The translations under genes and the position numbers were made by a program. This document shows positions 25,830 to 34,743 of a stretch of DNA of 64,000 bases, in pieces. Every line of letters starts with the position of its first letter. Within the stretch, counting starts at the first letter, position 1. The DNA is from Hoeflea_A sp963921345 (lineage in GTDB: Bacteria; Pseudomonadota; Alphaproteobacteria; Rhizobiales; Rhizobiaceae). Below the pieces are notes generated by a model that saw only the letters and a program-made list of their open reading frames with translations, searched no databases and had not been told where the DNA came from. The stretch is taken from assembly GCA_963921345.3 (NCBI GenBank), contig CAWUFE020000008.1, forward strand, positions 1 through 64,000. The letters are read 5' to 3'.

Positions 25830-26558
25830 CGTCTTTTTCCGCCAATTGTTGACGGAAAATCGATGAGCTAAGGCTGTTGCCACCTCGTAAAGGTAGCTGT
25901 CGCCTTACGGTCAAAATGAACTGTCGCCCTACAACGGGGACCTGAGCGGTGATGAGGGTGGATTTTCGCCGATAGCGCTCCTCGATGATTTCGAACAGCT
26001 GGAGGCGCTGCTGATCGGCGAGGCTGTGTGTTCCCCAATCATCGAGGATGAGGAGTTGGACCCGGACCAGTTTGTCCATGAGGCGCGGAAAGCGGCCGTC
26101 GAGCCGGGCGAGTGCGAGATCCTCGAACAGGCGTGGCATGCGCACATAGAGTACGGAATGGTCGAGCCTTGCCGCCTGGCGTCCGAAAGCGCAGGCCAAC
26201 CATGACTTTCCGGTGCCGGTCTGGCCTGTGAGGATCAAGTTCTCGTGGGCTTTGAGCCATTGGCCCTGGGCGAGCGCCATGGTGCTGCGCCGATCGAGAC
26301 CGCGTGGTGCGGCAAAATCGATGTCTTCGATGCAGGCTTCGGGAAAGCGCAGCCTGGCGGCGGCGATCCGGTTCTTCAGGCGCTTGTCGGCGCGCGTCGC
26401 GGCCTCGCGGTCGAGCATCAGGCCGAGCCACTCATCGCGGCTGAGTTGGCCGTTATTGCCCTGTTCGGCCAGCTCCCGATAGGCGCTTGCCATGCCGGCA
26501 AGCCCGAGGCTTTGCATTTGATCGAGGGTTGGATTGGTCAGCATTCTTGTTCCTTTCG

Positions 26559-28109
26559 TTACTGGTAATAGGCGCTGCCGCGGATGTTGATGTGCGATGG
26601 CGCCGGCTTTGCCGGCTCGTCCGCCTGGCTGGAGCGGTCGAGGCCGGATTTGAGGATGGCGTTGACGGAGGAATAGGAGATCGCATTGATGGTGAGCGCC
26701 CGTTCGCAGGCTGCCTCCAGACGCTCGCGCCCATAGCGTGGCGACAGCGACAGGATGCCCATGGCGGCACGATAACCCTGCTCGGGATGAGGTTTGTCGC
26801 GCATCAGGCGCTCGACCAGGATGGCCGTGCTGACGCCGACCTTTCGCGCCCGCCCGATCAGCTTTGCCGGCGTCGTGTTGGCGTAACGCTGATGCGCCTT
26901 GGGCATGTGAGCGTTGACCGTGACGTGACCGGACCGCTGTGAGCGGCGCACATGGCTGGCGACGCGCTGGTGATCGTGGAAGATCTCGACGACGCGGTGC
27001 GTGAGCCTTACCTCGACGCGTCTGCCGATCAGCCGGTGCGGCACGGAATAGAAGGTCTTGTCGACCTCGACATGGTAGTCGGGATGGACCTTGGCCGTTT
27101 TCCATTCGGCATATTCGAAGGGCACATCCGGCAGAGGTTTGAGGGCCGTCTTCTCGATCTCCTCAAACAGTTCGCGGCGGCTTTTGCCGATATGGCGCAT
27201 GGGCCGGTTGTTCAGTTCCTCCAGCAGTTCGGCGATCGCGGCGTTGAGCTGGGCCAGTGAGAAGAAGGTTTGGTTCCTGAGCCGGGCGAGGATCCAGCGC
27301 TCCACGATCAGCACCGCACCCTCGACCTTGGCCTTGTCGCGCGGCTTGCGGCTGCGGGTTGGCAGGATGGTGGTATCGTAATGCTCGGCCATGGCGGCGA
27401 AGGTCGCGTTCAGCGTCGGCTCGAACCACAGCGCCTTGACAACGGCCGCCTTCAGATTGTCGCAGACGATTGTCCTGGTGACGCCGTCAAAAAAGGTCAG
27501 CGCCCGCGTCTGGCCGTCGATCCAGTCCGGCAGCTTCTGGCTGAAACTGGCAAAGGCGAAGGTGTAGGAGGACGCCCCCAGCACGGCGACGAAGATCTGC
27601 GCCAGATGGATGACGCCCGTCTCGGGATCGATCACCGGCACCGTCTGTCCGGCGTAGTCAGTCTGCATCGCCGCGCCGGCCTCGTGACGGTTGCGGAACG
27701 TCGCGCTTGTCTTGTTCCGGAAGGCGGCGAAGCGATCGCAGAACCAGGTGTATCCGTAGCCATCCGGGTGAGCCGCGCGATATTCCTGCCACAGAAGCGT
27801 CAGCGTCACTCCCTTGCGCTTCAGCTCCCGCGCAATCATCGGCCAGTCCGGCTCGCTCGCGTCGCGTGGGGGGCGGCCGGCGCGCCGGAACACGAGCCGT
27901 TCCAGTGTCGCATCGTCATGGTCCGGCGGAAGAGGCCAGCGGGAAAGACCCGCCTCGCGCGCACGATACAGATAGGTGGAAATCGTCGTCTTGCTGATCT
28001 TCAGCCGCTCGGCCACCTCGCGCACCGACAGACCCTGTTCATGGGTCAGGCGCAGGATCGATCGGATATCCTTCAATGTTGTTCTTCTCGCTTGCTTCCG
28101 TCTTGGCAT
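26559..28109 (-). CDS. istA: IstA transposase of IS21 element B
   Basis: The ATG at 28109 follows GAGAGAG; an upstream TTG would add four residues. The 516-residue protein has a Cro-like helix-turn-helix (LSVREVAERLKISKTTISTYLYRA). It then has the DDE core with MQTDYAGQTVPVID, TIVCDNLKAAVVKA and RDKAKVEGAVLIVE, and a C-terminal region YSVPHRLIGRRVEVRLT. It differs clearly from the IstA of the nested element. The frame is intact, but its partner istB is split. Confidence 0.92.
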   Translation of the reverse strand: MPRRKQARRTTLKDIRSILRLTHEQGLSVREVAERLKISKTTISTYLYRAREAGLSRWPLPPDHDDATLERLVFRRAGRPPRDASEPDWPMIARELKRKGVTLTLLWQEYRAAHPDGYGYTWFCDRFAAFRNKTSATFRNRHEAGAAMQTDYAGQTVPVIDPETGVIHLAQIFVAVLGASSYTFAFASFSQKLPDWIDGQTRALTFFDGVTRTIVCDNLKAAVVKALWFEPTLNATFAAMAEHYDTTILPTRSRKPRDKAKVEGAVLIVERWILARLRNQTFFSLAQLNAAIAELLEELNNRPMRHIGKSRRELFEEIEKTALKPLPDVPFEYAEWKTAKVHPDYHVEVDKTFYSVPHRLIGRRVEVRLTHRVVEIFHDHQRVASHVRRSQRSGHVTVNAHMPKAHQRYANTTPAKLIGRARKVGVSTAILVERLMRDKPHPEQGYRAAMGILSLSPRYGRERLEAACERALTINAISYSSVNAILKSGLDRSSQADEPAKPAPSHINIRGSAYYQ

Positions 28110-28314
28110 GGGCTCTCTCAAATCGATGAAAAGAGCCCAACTCTGCCAAACGGCGCAGCCGAGAACCGACCTGTAACATCCGCTCTGTCGGGTGTCCGGG
28201 AATTACAGGAATCAGTGTCCCGTAATTACTGAAATCACTGTCCGGCAATTACCGGAAATGGTGTCCCGTAATTACCGAAACGCGCAGTAGTGTCCATATG
28301 TGGATGGCCCCCGC

Positions 28315-28577
28315 GGGCAAGGGCCTTTTGGCGTTTTGACCAAATCCGATCAGGTGCGGTCATATGTCCGGCCTGTTTGCACGGCGCATATGGCCGTTGG
28401 CCCTGATGAAGTTCGCGGAGCGGTCCCAATCAGTTTCGCGCGCTCGAAGCGCTGGACACTACGCGGGTTCTGCCGCTCCCCGGCTTGACCGATTTGTCAT
28501 CACACCATCTATGCCCTCACAACTCCGTCGTTCTTGGCTCCCCTTGTGATCTGGCGATTCTACGGCGGCTTGGTCGA
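28315..28577 (-). ncRNA. Putative bridge-RNA region of the IS1111-group element
   Basis: This stretch follows the transposase and precedes the terminal repeat, the position where IS1111-group elements encode their guide RNA. It contains no credible gene, and much of it is preserved in the orphan end at 20235-20460 although no protein is encoded there. The call is by position and conservation, without folding. Confidence 0.45.
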
Positions 28578-29606
28578 TTACACCGCGACTGGCGCTTGTA
28601 TCCGATACGCCTCTCCGCGAGTCAGGACTGCCCAGGCAATGCGTGCCATCTTGCTCGCCAAGGCGACAGACACCAAGCGCGCTGGTCGTCGGGAGAGCAA
28701 CGCATCGGCCCAACCAGTAAGGGGTGTCGACCGATTTCGAGCGAAGCGGATTAACGCCGTTGCCCCCACAACCAGCAACCTTCGTATGTAGCTGTCGCCC
28801 ATTTTCGAGATACGACCAAGCCGATCCTTCCCTCCACTCGAGTTCTGCCTGGGCACAAGGCCGAGCCAAGCTGCGAACTGCCGACCAGATTTGAAGTGCG
28901 ATGGCTCGGTGACAGTAGCTGCAATGGCAGTTGCGGTAAGAAAGCCGATGCCAGGTATTGTCTCCAGCTGGCGGCTTTCCTTGTTCGTCCGATGCCAAGC
29001 GAGAAGTTGACCTTCGAGCGCCTTGATCCGCCTATTCAGGTCGCGCATTTGCGCAACCAGCACGGAAAGAACGTACCGAGCAGCTTCGGGGATTCGCGTG
29101 TCCGTCTCATCCTGCAAAATTGCGATGAGGCTTTGCAGCTTGCGGAGTCCCTGCGCTGCCACGATCCCGAGCTCGGCAAGGTGGCCGCGCACCGCGTTGG
29201 CAAGCATCGTACGTTGTCGGATTAAAAGATCCCGTGAACGATGAAGCATCACAATGGATTGCTGCTGTGCACTCTTGACCGGAACAAAGCGCATCGTCGG
29301 CCGAGTGACCGCTTCGCAGATCGCTTCCGCATCCGTTGCATCGTTCTTGCCTCGTTTGACGTAAGGCTTCACGTAGGACGGTGGCATCAGCTTCACCTCA
29401 TGGCCGAGCGTAGATAGTTCACGCGCCCAATAGTGAGCTGAGGAACAGGCCTCCATTCCCACGAGGCAAGACGGAAGCTCCGCGAAAAACTTCAAAACAG
29501 CGGCGCGGCGGAGCTTCCTACTGATAACCGTCTCTCCCGCGGCATCGACGCCGTGGACCTGAAAGACGTTCTTCGCGAGATCGAGTCCGATCGTGGTAAC
29601 TTGCAT
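28578..29606 (-). CDS. IS1111-group DEDD transposase
   Basis: The start is the ATG at 29606, which has GGAG upstream. The 342 residues show the RuvC-like N-terminus TIGLDLAKNVFQVHGVDA, EACSSAHYWAREL and KNDATDAEAICEA, with the C-terminal ETIPGIGFLTATAIAATV and FAAWLGLVPRQNSSGGKDRLGRISKMGDSYIRRLL. All expected acidic residues and the C-terminal serine region are present, so it is probably functional. Confidence 0.92.
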   Translation of the reverse strand: MQVTTIGLDLAKNVFQVHGVDAAGETVISRKLRRAAVLKFFAELPSCLVGMEACSSAHYWARELSTLGHEVKLMPPSYVKPYVKRGKNDATDAEAICEAVTRPTMRFVPVKSAQQQSIVMLHRSRDLLIRQRTMLANAVRGHLAELGIVAAQGLRKLQSLIAILQDETDTRIPEAARYVLSVLVAQMRDLNRRIKALEGQLLAWHRTNKESRQLETIPGIGFLTATAIAATVTEPSHFKSGRQFAAWLGLVPRQNSSGGKDRLGRISKMGDSYIRRLLVVGATALIRFARNRSTPLTGWADALLSRRPARLVSVALASKMARIAWAVLTRGEAYRIQAPVAV

Positions 29607-29707
29607 GGTGGATGGCTCCTTCATTCGTGGCCGTTTTGACAGCCACACTTTATGGCGCATTGCGACGCCGGGAGCGGGGGCCATCCACACCATCAGTTTC
29701 TTTCGCA

Positions 29708-29806
29708 CATTTGGATCAGGCAACGACGGCTCCCTGGGCATGGATGGCTTTGAGCATATGGCTCACCTCGCGCACCTTGCCGGACGGCACGTGGCTGAAG
29801 ATGTTG
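29708..29806 (-). pseudogene. IS256-like transposase fragment
   Basis: The minus strand reads NIFSHVPSGKVREVSHMLKAIHAQ, a typical internal stretch of another Mutator/IS256 subfamily. Only about 30 codons remain between the IS1111 end and the IS256 copy B end. Confidence 0.55.
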
Positions 29807-30045
29807 GGGACTGTCAGGAATTCTGTGCTTGAGGCCAGTTTCGTCATTGGCTGACGAACCTTTCGCCGAAGACGACGGCGAACTGGGTTCTGGCCTCGAA
29901 CCATTCTCTCGGTGGCCGTTTCCAATCTTCGGCCGCCTGGTTCAAGACCAGATATAGCAGCTTCATGGCCGCGTCGTCATTGGGGAAGTGTCCCCTGGTA
30001 CGCACGGCACGCCGCAGCTTCGAATTCAGTGCCTCTATGGCGTTT

Positions 30046-30297
30046 GTAACCGGTATGAAGATCCTGGTGCCGATGTTCCACTCCGGTCTTTTGATCAGGT
30101 TGTATGCTGCGAGCATCCGGGACAGAGGCACCGGGAGCACGAAGGTGCGGGCAGGCCGATCCATACGATGAGCTGCGAGCTCGTGTTAGTAGCTGGCCGC
30201 CTCTGCGACTCGCCCGGTTGCGCCGAGAGCGCGAATCCGTAGTTGTCGTGTTGCCCGCCGCTCCCGCTGTTGTTTTCAATTGGAAAGGGAGGCGCGC
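30046..30297 (+). ncRNA. Putative IS110 bridge-RNA leader, copy B
   Basis: Identical to 8989-9240; lies between the element's left end and the recombinase start, the bridge-RNA position for this group. Confidence 0.45.
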
Positions 30298-31608
30298 ATG
30301 CGACGCGTGATCGGAATAGATATCCATCGGACCTTCGGAGAGGTGGTGATCTGGGAGAACGGCCTGACCAGACAGGAGGGCCGGGTCGAGATGACCCGGA
30401 CGGCCCTTGAGGGTTTCGGCAGGAACTTGAAGAAAACGGACGAGGTGGTGATCGAGGCGACTGGAAACTGCATGGCGGTGTCTCGGGTTCTGTCGCCTCA
30501 TGTGAAACGCGTGGTGATTGCCAATCCGCTTCAGGTCAAGGCGATCGCCCATGCCCATGTTAAGACCGACAAGGTCGACGCAGGCACACTGGCCAGCTTG
30601 CATGCCGCCGGTTATCTGCCGGAAATCTGGACCCCGGACGCGGCCACGGAGCGAATGCGCAGGCTTGTCGCGCGCCGGTATCAGGTCGTGCGGCATCGGA
30701 CCCGGATCAAGAACGAGGTGCATGCCATCCTGCACGCACATCTGATTCCGAAGTGTCCGCATGCCGATCTCTTCAACAAGCGCGGTCGCGACTGGCTGAC
30801 GCGACAGCCGGTGCCAGAGGACGAGCGGGCCGCGATTGCCCGCCATATCCGTGAACTGGACCGGCTTGCAGAGGACCTTGCCGTGCTCGATCGGGACATC
30901 GCCCAGGACGCGCTGGAGGACGAACCGATCCGGCGGTTGCTGACCATCACTGGCGTCAATCTGACTGTGGCGGCCGGGCTGATGGCCGCGATCGGCAGCA
31001 TTGGCCGGTTCAAGTCGCCCCAGAAACTGGTGAGCTATTTCGGGCTGAACCCGCGCGTTCGCCAATCTGGGCTTGGGCCCGCCCATCATGGCCGGATCAG
31101 CAAGGCCGGGCGCAGCCATGCCCGCGCGATGTTGGTCGAGGCGGCCTGGGCAGCCGCAAAAGCGCCAGGACCATTGCGCGCCTTCTTCATTCGCATTCGG
31201 GCGCGCCGCGGCCATCAGATCGCCGCCGTTGCAGTTGCGCGCAAGCTCGCTACGTTGTGCTGGCATATGCTGGCCAAGGGGGAGGATTACCGCTGGGCAC
31301 GGCCAAGTCTCGTGGCACACAAGCATCGGTCAATGGAACTGGCGGCCGGGCTGCCGCAGCGCAAGGGAAACAAGCGGGGCACCGCTTTCGCCTACAACGT
31401 GAAGGAGTTGCGCCAACAGGAAATGCAGGTCGCACAACAGGCGCAGAAACACTACGAACACTTTGTTGCGGCGTGGCGGCCACACCCTCCGAAAAAGGAT
31501 GGGTGTGCGGCCGCCTCAGACCGGCAGGGACTGAATGGGCTGCCCGGTGACGATTCCAGCCGGCACGCCACGCTTCGCCACGAGGTCGACCGCACCACCA
31601 ATAAATAG
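30298..31608 (+). CDS. IS110-group DEDD transposase/recombinase, copy B
   Basis: Same 436-residue protein as at 7678-8988, with the motifs described there and no differences in the translation. The ATG at 30298 has GGGAGG upstream. Being intact in both copies, it could still act on its own element. Confidence 0.92.
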   Translation: MRRVIGIDIHRTFGEVVIWENGLTRQEGRVEMTRTALEGFGRNLKKTDEVVIEATGNCMAVSRVLSPHVKRVVIANPLQVKAIAHAHVKTDKVDAGTLASLHAAGYLPEIWTPDAATERMRRLVARRYQVVRHRTRIKNEVHAILHAHLIPKCPHADLFNKRGRDWLTRQPVPEDERAAIARHIRELDRLAEDLAVLDRDIAQDALEDEPIRRLLTITGVNLTVAAGLMAAIGSIGRFKSPQKLVSYFGLNPRVRQSGLGPAHHGRISKAGRSHARAMLVEAAWAAAKAPGPLRAFFIRIRARRGHQIAAVAVARKLATLCWHMLAKGEDYRWARPSLVAHKHRSMELAAGLPQRKGNKRGTAFAYNVKELRQQEMQVAQQAQKHYEHFVAAWRPHPPKKDGCAAASDRQGLNGLPGDDSSRHATLRHEVDRTTNK

Positions 31609-32700
31609 CGGTTTGCGAAAGGAAAGTCTTGTCGATCTCATCCGTCGTGTAGATGATCCGCCGCACGCCTTCGGGAAAGGCGAAGAAGGGGATCACGTGC
31701 TCCCAGTTGCGCCGCCAACTCTGAGCAATCGCCGGGTATCGTTGCCCCCAGGGACCAGCCTCGAATTCGTCGAGAGCCTTGAGGCCGGTTTCGGCATCCT
31801 TGCCCGGTAGATTGCTCTGAGCGCCGACACGACGGCCCTGCGGTCCTTCCAGGACACGAACGACAGCGAATGGCGGATCAGGTGGACGATGCAGGTCTGG
31901 ACGACCGTCTCGGGGAACACGGCCGTGATTGCCTCAGGAAAACCCTTCAGGCCATCAACGACGGCGATCAGGATGTCAGCGACGCCGCGGTTCTTCAGTT
32001 CGTTCATCACGCGCAGCCAGAACTTGGCGCCCTCCGTCTGCTCGATCCAGATGCCCAGGATCTCCTTTGTACCGTCGGGAAGGATGGCCAGCGCGATGTA
32101 GACTGCCTTGTTGCGAACGAAGCCTTCATCGCGGATCTTGACCCGGATCGCATCGAAGAAGACCAGCGGATAGCAAACATCCAGCGGCCGGTTTTGCCAT
32201 TCAGCTACTTCCTCCAGAACGGCGTCGGTGACGGCCGAGATCAGGTCCGGCGAAACGTCAATGCCGTAGAGTTCCTCAAGGTGGCCGCGGATCTCTCGCA
32301 CGCTCATGCCGCGCGCATACATGGAGATGATCTTCTCATCGAAGTCAGGAAGCGGCGCTGATATTTGGCAATCAGCTTGGGATCGAAGGTGCCAGCCCGA
32401 TCGCGCGGTATCGACAGGCTCATCCTCGACGTGCCCGTCAGAACCGATTTCTTCGAGCTGCCGTTGCGGCGGCTTGAACCGCCTTCGGATCGCTCTTCTT
32501 CTAGATGCTCGTCCAATTCGGCATTTAGAATGCGCTCGGACAATGCCTTCTTCAGGTCGTCAAGCAGACCGTCCTTGGAAAACACATCTTTCGGATCGCG
32601 ACCAGCCAACAACTGGTCCAGCAGATCTTTCTCAATTGCCATGTGATGATTCGCTCCTTTCCATCACTATGGCCTCAGGCGCAGAATTCCTGACAGTCCC

Positions 32701-33367
32701 ATCGCGGTTGCGGTCAGCACACCGACGCCTGGGATCGATGCCAGACGTCGGCTCACTTCATTCTGCCGGTGAACCTCCTCGATCTCGCCTGTCAGCCGGT
32801 CGATCTTCTCTTGCGTCTCCGCCAGTTGATCGAACAGCGCCTGGAGCAGGAGGTGCGCGGGCCCAGGCACTTTGTCCAATTCTTCTGCCAGGCTGCGCGC
32901 TTTGACCCCTTCGCCGTCACGATGCCAAACTCAGCCATGTGAGCTCGGATCGCGTTGCCGACCTGCGTGACCTGCCCGACGAGAAAGTCTCGCGCCCGGT
33001 GCAGGACAAGCGCCGCGGAGTCCGCCTCGCTCTTCACGGGAACAAACCGCATCGACGGCCGGGTCACAGCTTCACAGATCGCCTCCGCATCGGCCGCATC
33101 TGTCTTGTTGCGCTTGACGTAGGGCTTCACGTGGGAGGGCGGCATCAGGCGGACCTCGTGACCCATCTATTGCAGCTGTCGTCCCCAGTGATGGGCTCCT
33201 GAACAGGCCTCAATGCCGATCAGGCAAGCTGGGCGCTCTTCGAAGAACGCGAGAAACCGGCTCCGCCGGAGTTGACGACGCACCACGACTTCGCCGTCAG
33301 CGTCGATGCCGTGGACCTGGATGACATTCTTGGCGAGATCGACGCCGGCTGTGCTAACTTCAAACAT
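32701..33367 (-). pseudogene. IS1111-group transposase, truncated by IS256 copy B
   Basis: The frame begins at 33367 (VSTAGVDLAKNVIQVHGIDADGE). It has an in-frame TAG after HHWGRQLQ, resumes with MGHEVRLMPPSHVKPYVKRNKTDAADAEAICEA, and shifts frame near 32905. It ends at SRRLASIPGVGVLTATAM where IS256 begins. The C-terminal domain is not found on the other side of IS256, so the rest has been lost. Confidence 0.85.
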
Positions 33368-33423
33368 GGATGGCTCCTCCAATTGGGACAATGACACCCC
33401 ATCCGGAGCAGGAGCCATCCATA

Positions 33424-33585
33424 CCATCAATCGAGAAGGCCTTCTCCAAGCTAAAGACGCTGATCAGAAGGGCTGAAGCGCGAATATATAATGACCTTTG
33501 GAAGGCTGTCGGACGCGTTTGCAGCCTGTTCACGCCACAAGAATGCTGGAACTTCTTCAGGTCAACCGGATGCGTTGCATACTAA
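33424..33585 (+). pseudogene. IS630 transposase C-terminal fragment
   Basis: The stretch EKAFSKLKTLIRRAEARIYNDLWKAVGRVCSLFTPQECWNFFRSTGCVAY is the end of an IS630 transposase. Everything upstream is the end of the IS1111-type element. It resembles the subgroup of the fragment at 6576. Confidence 0.75.
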
Positions 33586-33751
33586 TCGCCCGATGCTCTA
33601 GCCAGCACTGCCCGAAAGCCGCTTTGCTGCAATACCGTTGATGCGCGGTGCCCAACCGGTCGGGCGCTGATCGCCGTGCCCAAATAAAAAAAAGCGGGGT
33701 CCTTTTTGAGCTCCGATGCAAGGGTTGGATTGGAAAGGCCCCGTCGAATTA

Positions 33752-33768
33752 ACCCTCCATGGGAGGGT
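33752..33768. terminator. Possible short hairpin terminator
   Basis: A perfect 7-bp stem (ACCCTCC/GGAGGGT) with a 3-base loop is followed on the plus strand by ATTTTAAA. It lies just beyond the DUF5666 stop codon on the minus strand. The U tract is short, so the call is tentative. The rest of 33586-33846 shows nothing else. Confidence 0.3.
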
Positions 33769-33846
33769 ATTTTAAAGGCGCCCACAGCCAAAGAGGGAAT
33801 ATCACCAAGACCACCCCGCTGAGTTCCTGAGTTCTTCATTGACTAC

Positions 33847-34743
33847 CTACGGTCTTCCTTTGCAGTCCAGCATCTCCACAATGTCCGCACCCTGTGCGGC
33901 CGCCTCTGTCGGCAGGGTTGCGTCGAGTTCGCCGGAGCGACCGCAGCCGAATTGTCTGATCCGGGTGTCGATCATGGTCGGGTTCTGGGTGAAGGCAATC
34001 AGGTTCGAGCCCAGCAGGGTGTAGACGCCGGCGGGGCCGGGCGGCGACAGGTAACCCTCGACCAGGACGACCGAAGGCGTTTCGAGGAACAGGCCGGTTT
34101 CCAGGCGGGTGGCTTCGAGACCGTCCTGCCCGGCGGTACCGAAGGCGCGCACGACGTCGCCGATTTCGGCATGCTGCGGGACGATCCCGGCGATGCCGGT
34201 GTCGCCGACGACGAACGGCGAGCCCGGCGCCTGCTCGAGGATGCTGCCCTCGATGCGGGCGGTTTGCGCGGAAGCCAGTCTTTCCAGTCGCGAGGCGACC
34301 ACCTGCCGGTCCTGCCACAGGCCGCTGACGGCCACCCAGTCGCCGCTCAACGGCGGCTCCTCGCCCGAAGGCGGAACGATTTGCGTGCCGAGCACGCGCA
34401 GTTGCCCTCCGAGATCGACGGTGACCGGGCCGACCAGAGGCAGGACCTGGCGGATTGAAACGGCGCGCCAAGCGCCGTCCTCCTTTTGCGCGACGACCGC
34501 GACTGTGTGGCCGGGAGCCAGCGCATCGGCGGTGGCCGCCGTCACACCGTCGCGGATCGCAAGTCCGGGATCGAACTCGATGGTCTGTCCATTGACGACA
34601 ATGCTTCCCAGCCCGGTGATCGTTCCGACAATGCCGGTGCCGAGTATGCCGCCCTCCTTTTCCTCGTCGTCCGGTTCCGCGGCAGTGGCAATGGACAACC
34701 ACAGGGCCGCGAACAGCCAGACAATGGTACGCAACAGGTTCAT
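33847..34743 (-). CDS. DUF5666-domain exported protein
   Basis: The 298-residue protein starts with a signal peptide (MNLLRTIVWLFAALWLSIATAAE). Repeated short beta domains follow: GTITGLGSIVVNGQTIEFD, RVLGTQIVPPSGEEPPLSGDWVAVSGLW and ARIEGSILEQAPGSPFVVGD, the DUF5666 pattern of small barrels. The C-terminal part has two cysteines (QFGCGRSG, EMLDCKG). It is probably periplasmic. Its ATG overlaps the stop of the DUF6502 gene by four bases, so the two form an operon; this pairing is known in other Proteobacteria, with unknown role. Confidence 0.8.
   Translation of the reverse strand: MNLLRTIVWLFAALWLSIATAAEPDDEEKEGGILGTGIVGTITGLGSIVVNGQTIEFDPGLAIRDGVTAATADALAPGHTVAVVAQKEDGAWRAVSIRQVLPLVGPVTVDLGGQLRVLGTQIVPPSGEEPPLSGDWVAVSGLWQDRQVVASRLERLASAQTARIEGSILEQAPGSPFVVGDTGIAGIVPQHAEIGDVVRAFGTAGQDGLEATRLETGLFLETPSVVLVEGYLSPPGPAGVYTLLGSNLIAFTQNPTMIDTRIRQFGCGRSGELDATLPTEAAAQGADIVEMLDCKGRP

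Larger units (their letters stand above)
23683..25933 (-). mobile_element. IS21-family element A, copy 1
   Basis: The element is 2251 bp with ends TGTCAAGCGACACC and the complement of CTGTCGCCCTACA, and has multiple internal GCGACA-type end repeats. A 5-bp duplication ACGGG flanks it (23678-23682 and 25934-25938). It sits inside the istB of IS21 element B. Identical-length copies lie at 43190 and 58110; this is the only one with a target duplication. Confidence 0.93.
23512..26544 (-). pseudogene. istB: IstB of IS21 element B, split by IS21 copy 1
   Basis: The N-terminal part runs from the ATG at 26544 (NPTLDQMQSLGLAGMASAYR) through Walker A LTGQTGTGKSWLA and Walker B LLILDDWG to TLITAQVPV near 25934. 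After the insertion the frame resumes at 23682 with VAKWHELIADPTVADAILDRIIHNAHRI and stops at 23512. Removing the insert with its ACGGG duplication gives a continuous reading QVPVAKWHE. Loss of this ATPase disables element B. Confidence 0.9.
23382..28286 (-). mobile_element. IS21-family element B, interrupted by another IS21
   Basis: The ends TGCGCGTTTCG and CGAAACGCGCA are inverted repeats, flanked by an exact 6-bp duplication GTAGTG (23376-23381 and 28287-28292). Subterminal repeats with GGACAG/CTGTCC spacing lie at both ends. Subtracting the nested 2251-bp element and its duplicated 5 bases gives an original length of about 2.65 kb. It lies just outside the IS66 right flank. Confidence 0.9.
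28295..29690 (-). mobile_element. IS110-family (IS1111-group) element, complete
   Basis: A perfect 15-base inverted repeat GTGGATGGCCCCCGC lies at 28300-28314 and, as its complement, at 29674-29688, close to the probable ends. The transposase reads leftward and about 265 non-coding bases follow it. The presence of inverted repeats and a long 3' non-coding end places it in the IS1111 group. Confidence 0.8.
30046..31643 (+). mobile_element. IS110-group element, copy B
   Basis: Inverted duplicate of the element at 7643-9240, in the same codon of IS256. Limits are inferred from where the IS256 reading is broken. Confidence 0.8.
29844..32642 (-). pseudogene. IS256 transposase, two frameshifts and an IS110 insertion
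   Basis: The gene starts at 32642 (MAIEKDLLDQLLAGRDPKDVF). It shifts frame near 32350, between KLIAKYQRR and ISMYARGMSVREIRGHLEE, and again at the same place as copy A (after AIYRA). IS110 then interrupts it after IIYTT. The catalytic region FFDAIRVKIRDEG is present, but no complete protein can be made. Confidence 0.85.
29807..32700 (-). mobile_element. IS256-family element, copy B, full length, with IS110 inside
   Basis: Both terminal repeats are visible: GGGACTGTCAGGAATTCTG from 29807 and the complementary GCAGAATTCCTGACAGTCCC ending at 32700. The bases immediately outside (AGATGTTG and ATCGCGGT) do not form a duplication, so at least one flank was rearranged. Part of this element (29807-32269) is the inverted twin of 7017-9479. 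Confidence 0.88.

Noticed and set aside
25678..27105. A 475-codon minus-strand frame linking istB of IS21-B to sequence of IS21-A
   Set aside because: It crosses the IS21-A insertion point at 25934 and mixes two genes in unrelated frames; the true istB resumes at 23682.
33582..33839. 85-codon minus-strand frame after the IS630 fragment
   Set aside because: No ribosome-binding site or recognisable motif, and it overlaps the hairpin region; left unannotated.
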